This document shows positions 34,000-45,175 of a stretch of DNA of 64,000 nucleotides, in pieces. Source of the stretch: Meconema thalassinum (Eukaryota > Arthropoda > Insecta > Orthoptera > Tettigoniidae); the NCBI GenBank assembly GCA_946902985.2, contig OX336389.2, positions 790,872,979-790,936,978 on the forward strand. Direction: 5' to 3'. Both the position numbers and the translations under genes were made by a program. The notes under the pieces are model-generated. The model did not search any database, was not told where the DNA came from, and saw only the letters and a list, made by a program, of their open reading frames with translations. Positions within the stretch are counted from its first letter, which is position 1, and every line of letters starts with the position of its first letter.

Positions 34000-36899
34000 C
34001 CGTATATAAAAATCAATGTTACGAGATAGTATGTGGGTGTGTGGGTGTGTATGTCTCCTATGCATTCATATACCACTCATCCGATTGCGAAGAAACTTGG
34101 GTGAGATGTTCAGTACACTTCAAGGAAGGTTTCTGGTTTAGTAAATCAATTTTACAATAGGTAGCGCAGGAGTAGATTCAAGAAATGAGCGACGAGGCGC
34201 GAAGCGTTTCAAAAAAGTCCGTTATGCGTTCATATACCATTCATCCAATTGCGATGAAACTTGGGTGAGATGTTGAGTACACTCCAGGAAAGGTTTCTGT
34301 GTTAGTAAAACCATTTTACTATAGGTAGCGCACGAGTAGATGCGACAAATGAGCGACGATGCGCGAATCGCTTCAAAATGGTCCCGTATGCGTTCATACA
34401 CCATTCATCCGATTGCGATGAAACTTGGTTGAGATGTTGAGCACACTCCAGGGAAGCTTTCTGGCTTAGTAAATCAATTTTACTTAGGTAGCGCACAAGT
34501 AGATTCAACAAATGAGCGACGATGCGCGAATCGCTTTAACAAAGTGCGTTCATATACCATTCATCCGATTGCGATGAAACTTGGGTGAGAAGTTGTGTTT
34601 ACTCCATTGAAGCTCTCTGGCTTAGTAAATCAAGTTTACAATACGTAGCACACGAGTTGAATCAACAAATGAGCAACGACGCGCGAAGCGCTTGTACGAA
34701 GTCCCGTATGCGTCCATATACCATTCGTCCGATAGCAATGCAACATGGGTGTGATATTGTGTACACTCCGGGAAATGTTTCTGGCTTATTAAATCACTTT
34801 ACAATAGGCAGCACACGAGTAGATTCAACAAATGAGCGACGACACGCGAAGCGTTTCAAAAAGGTCCCGTATGCGTTCATGTACGTTACCATTACTCCGA
34901 TAGCGATGAAACTTGGATGAGATGTTGAGTACACTCCAGGGAAGGTTTCGGACATAGTAAATCCATTTTACGATAGGTAGCGCACGAGTAGATTCAACAA
35001 ATGAGCGACAACGCGCGAAGCGTTTCAACGAAGTCCCGTATGCGTTCATATACCGTTCGTCCAAAAGCGATGCAACTTGGGTGAGATATTGAGTACAATC
35101 TAAGGAAGGTTTCTGGCTTAGTAAATCCACTTTAAAACTGGTAGCGCACGAGTAGATTCAACAAATGAGCGACTACGAGCGAAGCGTTTCAACAAAGTCC
35201 GTTATGCGTTCATATACCATTCATCCGATTGCGATGAATCTTGGGTTAGATGTTGAGTACACTCCAGGAAAGGTTTCTGTCTCAGTAAGACCATTTTACA
35301 ATAGGGAGCGCATGAGTAGATTCAACAAATGAACGACGATGCGCGAATCGCTTCAAAAAGGTCCCGTATGCGTTTATACACCATTCATCCGATTGCCATG
35401 AAACTTGGTTGAGATATTGAGTACACTCCAGGGAAGCTTTCTGGCTTAGTAATCAATTTTACTTAGGTAGCGCTCGAGTAGATTCAACAAATGAGCGACG
35501 ATGCGCGAATCGCTTTAACAAAGTCCGTTATGTGTTCATATACCATTCATCCGATTGCGATGAAACTTGGGTGAGATGTTGTGTATACTCCATTGAAGGT
35601 TTCTGGCTTAGTAATTCCATTTTACAATAGGTAGCACAGGACTAGATTGAACAAATGAGCAACGACGCGCGAAGCGATCAAAAATGTCCCGTATACGTTC
35701 ATATACCATTCGTCCGACAGCAATCCAACTTGGGTGAGATGTTGTGTACATTCCGGGGAAGTATTCTGGCTTAGTAAATCATTTTACAATAGGCTGCACA
35801 CTAGTAGATTCAACAAATGAGCGACAACGCGCGAAACGTTTCAGAAGAGTCCTGTACGCGTTCACATACGTTACCATTAGTCCGATAGCGATGAAACTTG
35901 GGTGAGATGTTGAGTACACTCCAGGGAAGGTTTCTGGCTGAGTAAATCCATTTTACAAATGTAGCATACGAGTAGATTCAACAAATGTGCGACGACGCGC
36001 GAAGCGTTTAAACGGAATCCCGTATTCGTTCATATACCGTTCGTCCAAAAGCGACGAAACTTGGGTGAGATATTGAGTACACTCTAAGGAAGGTTTTTGG
36101 CCTAGTAAATCCACTTTACAATAGGTAGCACACGATTAGATTCAACAAATGGGCGACGACGCGCGAAGCGTTTTAACAAAGTCCCGTATACGTTCATATA
36201 CCATTCGTCCGATAGCGACGACACTTGGGTGAGATATTGAGTTCACTCTAAGGAAGGATTCTGGCTTAGTAAATCCACTTTTCAATAGGTAGCGCACGAG
36301 TAGATTCAATAAATGAGTGATGACGCGCGAATCGTTTCAACAAAGTCCCGTATGCGGTCATATAGTCTACCATTCGTCCGATAGCGATGAAAATTGAGTG
36401 AGATGTTGAGTACACTCCAAAGAAGGTATCTGGCTTAGTAAATCTAATTTAGAATAGACAGCGCACTAGTAGATTCAACAAGTGAGCGACGGCACGCGAA
36501 TCGTTTCAACAAAGTACGCGTTCATACACCATTCGTCCGGTAGCGATGCAACTTGGGTGAATTGTTGTGCACACTGCAGGGAAGGTTTCTGACTTAGTAA
36601 ATCCATTGTATAATAGGTAGCGCACGAGTTGATTCAACAAATGAGTGACGGTGCGCGAAGCGTTTGAATAAAGTTTCATCTGCGTTCATATACCATTCAT
36701 CCGATTGCTATGAAACATTGGTGAGTTGTTGTGCACGCTCCCACAAATGCTTATAAATTAGTAAATCCCTTTTACGATAGCTTAGAGGCAGTTAAGGGAA
36801 ATTGAAGAAAATATTCTGTATCCAAAAAAGTTCAAGAAACAAAATTACAATGCCAACACTTTTTTTATTGGCATTGCAATGCATGCCGGGTACAGCTTG
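34000..36899 (+). repeat. Minisatellite-bearing element S1, about 17 units of 164 bp
   Basis: The head (AAAATCAATGTTACGAGATAG, then GT-rich sequence) is followed by tandem units that start near 34061, 34225, 34389, 34545, 34709, 34872, 35041, 35205, 35369, 35530, 35694, 35857, 36025, 36189, 36353, 36517 and 36681. Most spacings are 163-165. The unit core reads GCGTTCATATACCATTC, CCGATTGCGATGAAACTTGG, GTAGATTCAACAAATGAGCG and GCGCGAA. Units 2-7 and 8-13 match one-to-one, a 980-bp higher-order repeat. After the last unit comes a 3' end with a perfect nine-base stem (CAATGCCAA 36848-36856, TTGGCATTG 36868-36876), then CATGCCGGGTACAGCTTG ending at 36899. No coding capacity. It is likely a non-autonomous Helitron/Helentron-type element, but that is inference. 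Confidence 0.85.
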
Positions 36900-38256
36900 T
36901 ATATAGGCTATAAGAATCATTGTTACGTGATAGTTTGTCTGTCTGTCTGTCAGCCTGTAGGTGTGTGTGTATGACTCCTATGCGTTCATATACCACTCAT
37001 CCTATTGCGATGAAACTTGGGTGAGATGTTGAGTAAACTCCAAGGAAGGTTTCTGGCTTAGTGAATCCATTTTACAATGGGTAGCGCACGAGTAGATTCA
37101 ACAAATGTGCGACGATGCGCGAATCGCATCAAAAAAGGTCCGTATGCGTTCATATACCATTCATCCGATAGCAATGAAACTTGGGTGAGATCTTGTATAC
37201 ACTCCGGGGAAGGTTTCTTTCTGGCTTAATAAATTCATTTTACAATTGGCAGCACACGAGTAGATTCAACAAATGGGCGACATCGCGCGAATCGTTTCAA
37301 CAAAGTCCCGTATGCGTTCATATAGTCTACCATTCGTCCGATAGCGATGAAAATTGAGTGAGATGTTGAGTACACTCCAAAGAAGGTATCTGGCTTAGTA
37401 AATCTAATTTACAATAGGCAGCGCACTAGTAGATTCAACAAGTGAGCGACTGCACGCGAATCGTTTCAACAAAGTACGCGTTCATATACCATTCGTCCGG
37501 TAGCGATGAAACTTGGTTGAGTTTTTGTGCACACTGCAGGGAAGGCTTATGACTGAGTAAATCCATTTTACAATACGTAGCGCACGAGTAGATTCAACAA
37601 ATAAGCGATGGCCCACGAATCGTTTCAACAAAGTCCCATAAGCGTTCATATACCATTCATCCGATTGAGATGAAGCTTTGGCGAATCGTTGAGTACACTC
37701 CAGGGAAGGTTTCAGGCTTAGAAAATCTATTTTACAATATGTAGCGCACGAGTTGTTGTGAACACGCCAGGGAAGGCTTTCGACTTAGTATATCCATTTT
37801 ATATTAGGTAGCGCACGATTAGATTCAACAAATAAGCGACGACGCGCGAAGCGTTCCAACAAAGTCCCGTATGCGTTCATATACCATTCGTCCGATAGGG
37901 ATGCCACATTGATGAGTTGTTGTGTACACTTACGTGAAGGTTTCTAACTTAGTAAATCCATTTCACAGTAGGTAGTGAACGAGTAGATTAAAAAAATAAG
38001 TGACAGTGCACGAATCGTTTAAACAAAATCCCGCTTGCATTCATATGCCATTTATCCGATTGCGATGCAACTTTGGTGTGTTGTTGGGCACGCTCCCACG
38101 AATGTTTCTAAATTAGTTAATCCATTTTATGATAGTTTGGAGGCAGTTAACGGAAATTGAAAAAGATAATGTGTATCCAAAAGCACTTCAAGAAACAAAA
38201 TTACAACGCCAACTCTTTCTTTGATAGGCATTACAACACATGCCGGGTACAGCTTG
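36900..38256 (+). repeat. Minisatellite-bearing element S2, about 8 units
   Basis: It starts directly after S1 with a head homologous to S1's (AATCATTGTTACGTGATAG then a GTCT-repeat). It contains units near 36981, 37145, 37309, 37478, 37641 and 37872, with a shortened one at about 37741, and ends with the same CATGCCGGGTACAGCTTG at 38256. Two successive units from 37309 are near copies of S1 units at 36353-36680 (both with TATAGTCTACCATTCG and GAAAATTGAGTGAG), so the arrays are related by descent. The 3' hairpin is less perfect (CAACGCCAA with TAGGCATTA). Confidence 0.82.
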
Positions 38257-39318
38257 TTAATTTATAATATCAATCTGCTTTTAAGAGCCGTCTTTTTAGT
38301 TCTTCATCAACCTGGCCTCCAAGCAGAATTTTATGAGCGAAAAAGAAGAACGATTAAAACAAATCGCGATTCACGGAATACATATAATGGTCGCACCAGC
38401 GATTTTATGATAATAGCAGTGGTAGCAGAGATAATAAAATGCTGTACTACAACAACAATAATTAGTAGGAGCATTGTTCCTTGTATTAGCAACAATATTA
38501 TAATAATACAGGAATATGAAGGAGACCATACTGTGCAGTATGTTACTCTATATTTCAGGTACGATACAGCATAGAATGGAATGCAACCACAGCTCGGTGT
38601 GTGTTTTGAACACACCCGCATAACATCCCATTATAGCAGTGGGTCTTATGAGCTATGAACACAATGCGCAATATCATTGACCAGCAATTCGACCACCAGT
38701 ACAAAGTGGTCGGAAATTCAATGAAGCTGATCAGCCTAATAAAATATGCTTGGTGTCCCATGCTGTGATGTGACTGATGAACCAGACGGAATTATTACGA
38801 TGCAGCGACATCCTAACCCCTTCACATATTGATTAGCAAATTTAGTAACATTGTACAGTACACACCCTGAATATGAGTGCGCTGAAATTTTGCTCTTACA
38901 ATTAGCATAAAAAGAATCATGATAGATTTTACAGACTGTGTTCTATCATCAAGGGCACCATTAGATTGTATTTATTTATGAACAAATATGCTCATGAGAT
39001 CACCTTATGTTCGTGTGTGTGTCCCCTGATAAAATCTAAATGGCTGAGGAGATTTCAATGAAACTTGGTAAGGTCATAGTACTATTTCGTCCGACCCCAG
39101 CCATGCCCTTTAAATTCTATTACATCTCACCAATTCAACGTGCCGGCTGTACGAAATATTTCACCGGCATTCTATATCTCCGAAACGATTACATACATCC
39201 CCTTGCAATTGTGTACCGAGATAAAGGGCACTACTAGGAGTTCACCTATGGGACCATAATAGACCTGTTAAGTATAAAAAAAACAAGGCAGCCAAACGAT
39301 GTTGAAACATTTAAATAG
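38257..39318. other. AT-rich spacer with a fragment of the ATGAAACTTGG repeat superfamily
   Basis: Around 39010-39080 the sequence GTGTGTGTCCCCTGAT, then TTTCAATGAAACTTGG, TAAGG and CGTCCGACCCCAG recalls the start of the S1/S2 unit and of the right-end fragment at 63775. No gene seen. Confidence 0.35.
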
Positions 39319-39319
39319 A

Positions 39320-39990
39320 CCTTACTCGCGATTTACCCATCCGAGCGCAGTGAAACATGGTACAGCATTGTAATGCACTGGCATCTAATTTAGCTCAATT
39401 GTTTACATAACCTTTATATGGCGGCTGTGCGAAAATTTCAAATCAAGTTTTTATTTATTGTATCCTAATCATGCGATCGAAGTCAACGTTTAAATGAACC
39501 TGAGCAATAATCGTCATCTAATAGTACATAACTCTACGGCCTACCTACTGTATATAACAATCCAACATGACGACCATCTGAAATATTTAGAGGTTCTCAA
39601 TAGTCTATCTACTAATCTATGACGGCAATCAAACTGAAATGTTGTATCTTGATAAAGGCTATGAACATATGTTCACCTTTGGGACCTTCAATAACCCTGT
39701 GGGCACACGTCCAACATGGCGGTGACGCGAAATTGAAATATTTGACATATCTCGCAATTTAACCATCCGAGCTCAATGAAACATGGTACGGTAAATCCTT
39801 ATACAAATTTTAATCCACTGACATCTAATTTATTTCGATTTTTTTATAGCCACAAGATGGCGAAAGTGCGAAATTTAGAAATCTCGTAATTATTTCTTGT
39901 GTCCTAATCATGTGATTGAAGTTTGAACAATACATCTATGCAATAATCTTCATGTAATATTACATAACTCTCTCGCCCACATATATAACA
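39320..39990. repeat. Tandem 426-bp repeat interrupted by an insertion
   Basis: Phrase CCATCCGAGC..A(G/A)TGAAACATGGTAC occurs at 39337 and 39763, period 426. The first unit continues ATATAACAATCCAACATGACG (near 39550). The second reaches ATATATAACA at 39990, is interrupted by the element pair 39991-42574, and resumes as AAAATCCAACCTGTCG at 42575. The second unit is then cut again by the SINE at 42704. Confidence 0.75.
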
Positions 39991-41318
39991 AGAAGTTCCG
40001 TGACGAACTAAAGAGCCTACTTTTCTTAAAATTTAAGATTCATGCCAATGATTAATCTATATGGATATATCTTGAATAATGACGAAATTAAGTTGGTAAT
40101 ATCGAAATTTCTAATTAGTTAGAAATACTGAATACTGAATAACTGACATAACGAAGCCTAATATAGAACTACAGTTGGCAGCCCTGCTGACTGAATATAT
40201 TCTTAGTTCCATCTCTTAAGATACAGAATACAAAATTTGGTTGAAGTCCAATGGATATCATGGACGTTACATGCAGTTAAACAATGGATCTAATAGCGCG
40301 CGTAAAATCATGTTGGCAACAATGACATACATGTATTGGTCAGAAATAATCTGAAATAATCTGATCTATTGTTGTGTCAATTTTGAATGAAATCCATTAA
40401 TTAGTACAGAAGTTACGTGCATTTTAAAATTGGACCTATCAGCAGGCTTAGAATCATGTTGGCAGCACTGGCGTAGGCCTATATTAGTTAGTCCAAATTA
40501 ATCTAGAATGCCAGGTACTATACGTGTGCAAAGTTTAGAGCTATTGGCTTTCATACTTTCTGATATATTGACATTAGGGTAACAGAAATAGAGACAGCAT
40601 TTATTACCAGTTGGTAGCCCTGGTTACTCTTAAGAATCGGCATAGTTATATCTTTTACGGTAGGCATAGCACACACGAAATTAGGTTGAAATCCAAATGA
40701 TAGTATAGAAGTTACACGTATTTAAAGTTTGACCTCTCAGCAGGCTTAGAATCATGTTGGTAGCACTGACGTATATAAGTTACTCCAAATTAATATAGAA
40801 TGTCAGGTACTATACGTGTGCATAGTTTAAAGCTGTCGGCTTGCATACTTTCTGATATATGGGTATTTGGATAAAAAAAATGAGAGCATTTATCACAGTT
40901 GGCAGCCCTGGACTCTTAAGAATACGCTCAGTCATATCTGTTTGTGTACACATAGCACATACGAAATGTGGTTGAATTCCAATTGATAGTGTAGAAGTTA
41001 TACGCATTTAAAATTGGACCTATCATCAGGCTTATAATCATTTTGGCAACCCTGCTATGTATGGCCTCCTGGAAATTAAACTGCAATATTATTATCTATA
41101 CGTGTGCTAATTTTGAAATAGCTCCCATTCATACTTTCCAAGATATCCAACGTGGAGCTCAAATTTCAATTGCGATTTTTCAGCAGTTGGTAGCACTGAC
41201 ATCATTTTCAATAATGGCCGTGAGATATTCAGGTATAGATCCTTACTCCTACCAAATTTTGTTTCGATTGCTCCAGCCGTTTAGGAGTTGATAGGGGGGA
41301 CACACACACAGCCAGCCT

Positions 41319-41356
<38 letters not shown>

Positions 41357-41441
41357 AGGACACACAGACAGACACACATTTGCCCGATCTCATAAGTCTA
41401 CTTTTTCCTCATTTTTGCAAAATGTGAAAAGTAGGCTAACA
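39991..41441. mobile_element. Hairpin-ended dispersed element, copy 1
   Basis: It begins AGAAGTTCCGTGACGAACTA, with AGCCTACTTTTC at 40014-40025, and ends with the exact inverted copy GAAAAGTAGGCT at 41426-41437. Just inside the right end, GTCTACTTTTT..ATTTTTGCAAAAT..GTGAAAAGTAGGC folds into a long hairpin, preceded by a CAGA-repeat microsatellite and GTTTAGGAGTTGATAGGGG. The interior has at least three diverged repeats of a ~300-bp unit containing GTTGGCAGCCCTG and AATCATGTTGGCA. No ORF of significance. On the minus strand the order (hairpin, TGTC-repeat, phrase with CAATCGAAACAAAATTTGG) parallels the starts of S1/S2. Confidence 0.75.
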
Positions 41442-42574
41442 AGAAGTTCCGTGACGGACTAAATAGCCTACTTTTCTTAAAATTTAAGATTCATGCCAAT
41501 GATTAATCTATATTATGGAACTATCTAGAATAATGACGACATTAAGTTGGTAATATCGAAATTTCTAATTAGTTCGAAATACTGTATAACTGGCATAATG
41601 TAGCCTAATAGAGAACTACAGTTGGCAGCCCTGATGACTGAATATATTCTTAGTTCCATCTCTTAAGGTACAGAATACAAAATTTAGTTGAAGTCCAAAG
41701 GATAGCATGGACGTTACATGCAGTTAAACATTGGATCTAATAGCGCGCGTAAAATCATGTTGCCAACAATGACATACATGTATTGGTCAGAAATAATCAG
41801 AAATAATGTCATCTATTGTTGTGTCAATTTTGAATGAAATCCATTAGTTAGTATAGAAGTTACATGCATTTGAAAATTGGACCTATGAGCAGGCTTAGAA
41901 TCATGTTGGCAGCACTGGCGTAGTCATATATTAGTTACTCCAAATTAATCTAGAATGCCATCTACTATAAGTGTGCAAAGTTTAGAGCTATTGGCTTGCA
42001 TACTTTCTGATATACGGGTATTTGGCTAAAAAAAAATTGAGAGCATGTATTAACAGTTGGCAGCCCTGGTGGCTCTTAAGAATACGCTCAGTCATATCTG
42101 TTTATGTACACACAGCACATACGAAATTTGGTTGAATTCCAATTGATAGTGTAGAAGTTATATGCATTTAAAAATTGGAACTATCAGCAGGCTTATAATC
42201 ATTTTGGCAACACTGCCATGAATGGCCACCTGGAAATTTAATTACATTATTATTATCTACAAGTGTGCAAATTTTGAAATAGCTCCCATTCATACCTTCC
42301 AAGATATCCAACATGGAGCTCAAATTTCAATTGCGATTTTTCAGCAGTTGGTAGCACTGACATCATTTTCAAATATGGCCGTGAGATATTCAGGTATAGA
42401 TCTCTACTCCTACCAAATTTTGTTTCGATTGCTCCAGCCGTTTGGGAGTTGATAGGGGGACACACACACACAGCCAGACAGACAGAAGGACAGACAGACA
42501 GACAGACAGACACACATTTGCCCGATCTCATGTCTACTTTTTTCTCATTTTTGCAAAATGTGAAAAGTAGGCTA
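41442..42574. mobile_element. Hairpin-ended dispersed element, copy 2 (tandem)
   Basis: A head-to-tail second copy starting AGAAGTTCCGTGACGGACTA and ending GAAAAGTAGGCT at 42562-42573. It aligns to copy 1 over its length but lacks about 310 bases, corresponding to one internal repeat unit. It includes the CAGA microsatellite at 42479-42512. Confidence 0.75.
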
Positions 42575-42691
42575 AAAATCCAACCTGTCGACCGTATGAA
42601 ATGTTTAGACCGTTCTCAATATCAACGAAACTATTACAGCAATCAAACTGAAATATTTTATGTTGATAGAGGCAATTAACATACTGTAAGT

Positions 42692-43028
42692 AGGATATAC
42701 CTATGGCCGGCCCCGTGGTGTTGGGGTAGCGCGCCTGCCTCTCACCCAGAGGCCTCGGGTTCGATCCCCGGCTCCGTCAGGGATTTTTAAACTGACGTGA
42801 GGGTTGGAACGGGGTGCACTCAGCCTCGTGAGGACAATTGAGTAGCTGTCTGACAGTGAGACAGCGCCCCGATCACGAATACCAAGATTAACGGCCGAGG
42901 GCACCCGACGCGCTGATCACGCGTCACCCCAATATCTGCAGGCCAAATGGCTGGGCAGCGGTCGCTTGGTCGGCCTTAGCCCGTCATGGGCTGTATAGTG
43001 CCAGGGGTTGACTTTGAGGATATACCTA
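42692..43028 (+). mobile_element. tRNA-derived SINE with 12-bp target duplication
   Basis: AGGATATACCTA lies at 42692-42703 and at 43017-43028. The insert 42704-43016 (313 bp) starts TGGCCGGCCCCGTGGTGTTG with a tRNA-like head: A-box region GTGTTGGGGTAGCGCG, and B box GGTTCGATCCC near 42758-42768. The body contains CTCAGCCTCGTGAGGAC, GTGAGACAGCGCCCCG, GGCCGAGGGCACCCGACGC and a 3' part with CAGCGGTCGCTTGGTCGGCC. This is a different SINE family from the 17275/44640 type. Confidence 0.92.
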
Positions 43029-44389
43029 AGCCTAGCCAGTTTAGTTCTTCACGGATCTACTTGTTAAAACTGTAAATGTAACTGTAAGTCACATGTTTTA
43101 AACAAGATGTTCCGTAAAGAACATATAGCCTACTTCCTAAAATTTATATGTTAAGTTACATCACTTTGCCTTATCACAGTACCATTTTATGGAATTAGTG
43201 TGGTGATTTTTTTACGCTATGCAGAGACAAGCGAAATAATGCGCACCTAGGGTCCATATTTGCAAATGAGCAGTTATTAGAAACCAACCGTGCCACATAA
43301 CCCATAATTTTCTATTGATATGTTGCTGTACCCCTTAGATCTTCCTAAATTTATTTTTGAATATAAATTCAAAATTGACGTTACACTGCATTCAGTATTT
43401 TATGAGCTCCCACGACACAATTTGTGAAGAAAAGGTAATTAACTGTTAATAATATTTTGAATTATATCGTTTTAGAGTAGTATAGCTGACCCGTGCGAGA
43501 AATCTCGCATGCTCATAAAACACACTTTCCCCAATAGGTTTATAATGAGAGACTTAAGGAGAAAGGTTGTTATGTTTTTATTTCAACCAAATGACTATAG
43601 AATACTATTTTCATTTGAGTTCCAAGTTCTACGTTCCCTAACTTAAGAAGGCAATCAATGAAAATTGGATCATCATAACACTCACCGTCTTTTCAATATT
43701 TATGAAATCATACGATTTGAGTACTCATTCCTTTGAATTAATGTTTCTGAAATCCATGCAAAATGATAAAGGAAAGACCTCAGAATGTTAAAATGACATG
43801 AATCAGGCGTCACAGCGGCCAAAATGTGAAGTGGACAGCAATTATGGAGCGCATTTTCCTACTGTAACAGTAGGGCCTACCTGCAAATCCCACATTTCGT
43901 ACATTTTTTAAAGTCATTTTTTAAAGAAATTGTAGATATTTATGAAATTAGAGTGCCATTCGTCACTGCTAATGCCTATTCTCTTTAATTTGAATGCTCA
44001 TTTTTCACGATCGGTCGCTTGTGAGCACCGCAGGAGGGATCTATACTACTGAAATAATATATATGATGATCTTTCATATGAAGGGCAGTGGATCCAAGTT
44101 AAAGTAGTCATAAGATGTGACTTTTTTCTGGAGACATATATAATGTGTTACAAGGACAGGTTCCAGCGATACGGTGGAATATACAGTTGAGCTAGGTAGC
44201 TCGGAGACATGCCAACTTCGCTGTGACATAGTGGCTAGCAGTTCCATAGTGAGGGTGGAGTAAAATGGACGGACGATTAGTGTTTTTCGTGACTTTTAAT
44301 CTCGTGATCATGATCCACGAGACCTCCATTTTTTCGCGGAATCCGAACCACAGGACGTGGTATTTCATTTCGAAAATCTTACATACGTT
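43029..44389. other. AT-rich region with two repeat-end fragments
   Basis: 43101-43145 resembles the left end of the elements at 39991 and 41442 (AACAAGATGTTCCGTAAAG, then ATAGCCTACTTCC). At 43483-43510 the minus strand reads a seven-base-stem hairpin TGCGAGA-TT-TCTCGCA, then CGGGTCAGCTATA, which resembles the 3' ends of S1/S2 in opposite orientation. No gene seen. Confidence 0.4.
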
Positions 44390-44460
44390 GACTGAGAATC
44401 GAACCCGGTGCATTTTGGTGAGAGGCAAGCAGCTTTACCACTGCACCATCATGAAGGGTG
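44390..44460 (-). repeat. tRNA-like head, minus strand
   Basis: On the minus strand: TGGTGCAGTGGTAAAGC (A-box-like), then CACCGGGTTCGATTCTC with B box GGTTCGATTCT. It is a SINE head or tRNA relic; it does not fold as a convincing tRNA by eye. Confidence 0.45.
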
Positions 44461-44635
44461 GAGGGTGCCACCAGCCGTGTGGTGTGTGGAGCGGGAGGCG
44501 TGTCGTATTTGTGGCAGTGTTTCTCGACATAGTGCCGTGGATGAATTGTATAGGCCATTATCGGCAAAGTGCGCATATAAGAAGAAGAAATCGGCGAAAA
44601 TAACCTGATTTACTTCTCTCGGAACCCTCTCGGGT

Positions 44636-45014
44636 GAAATGGCTGGCATGTTTGGCTGTCGTCCCGGAGGTCCGGGTTCGATTTCCGGCTCTGCCAGGAA
44701 ATTTAATTTTGATATGAGGGCTGGAAAGATGTACACCCAGCATCGTGAGGCAAACCAGAGAAGACTTGGGTTCGATTCCCACCTCAGCCAACTTGGAAAA
44801 GGTTTTCCGTGGTTTCCCACTTCTACTCCAGGCAAATGCCGTGATTGTTTCTAACTTAAAGCCATTGCTGTCTCTTTCCCAATTACAAATACAAATACAA
44901 TTACAAAATACACTCACTAATACAGCCATCACAATAACACTGGTTATGAGACAAATTCCACACACACCCAAGTACATGGGGGTACATGAAGGATATCGTA
45001 AAACCTCTAAATAA
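44636..45014 (+). mobile_element. tRNA-derived SINE, nearly full length
   Basis: Head AATGGCTGGCATGTTTGGC, then CCCGGAGGTCCGGG and B box GGTTCGATTTC near 44675. Body: GGTTCGATTCCCACCTCAGC, GGTTTTCCGTGGTTTCCCAC, CCAGGCAAATGCCG. Tail: CAGCCATCACAATAACAC, CACACACCCAAGTACATGG, ending CTCTAAATAA. It is the most complete member of the family whose inverted tails occur at 17809, 19930, 20650, 25396, 27170 and 45066. Two long antisense ORFs here are shadows. Confidence 0.75.
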
Positions 45015-45065
45015 TTCAACAATTTATCTGGGGTTTATCTGAACTGTGTGTGTGTTTTCTTAATT

Positions 45066-45175
45066 TAGAGGCTCTGTGACATCGTGGTCATGTAACCCCA
45101 TGTACTTGGGTATATGTGTGGAATCAGTCTGATAACCTGTGTCATTGTTGTGGCTCTACTGGTATTAAGATCTTG
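45066..45175 (-). mobile_element. SINE 3' fragment, minus strand
   Basis: TTTAGAGGCTCTGTGACATC, GTGGTCATGTAACCCCATG and GATAACCTGTGTCATTG form the reverse complement of the tail of the preceding SINE. The two lie tail to tail. Confidence 0.75.

Noticed and set aside
34000..38256. CRISPR-like array
   Set aside because: The repeat unit is 164 bp with no unique spacers; units are contiguous and diverge gradually, so it is a minisatellite.
42704..42780. tRNA gene (also at 17905, 44640 and 58650)
   Set aside because: A and B boxes are present but the cloverleaf is imperfect and each is followed by a conserved SINE body, some with target duplications.
44449..45022. Minus-strand ORFs of 128 and 154 codons
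   Set aside because: Both are readings through the SINE at 44636-45014 and its flanks; similar ORFs recur at other SINE copies.
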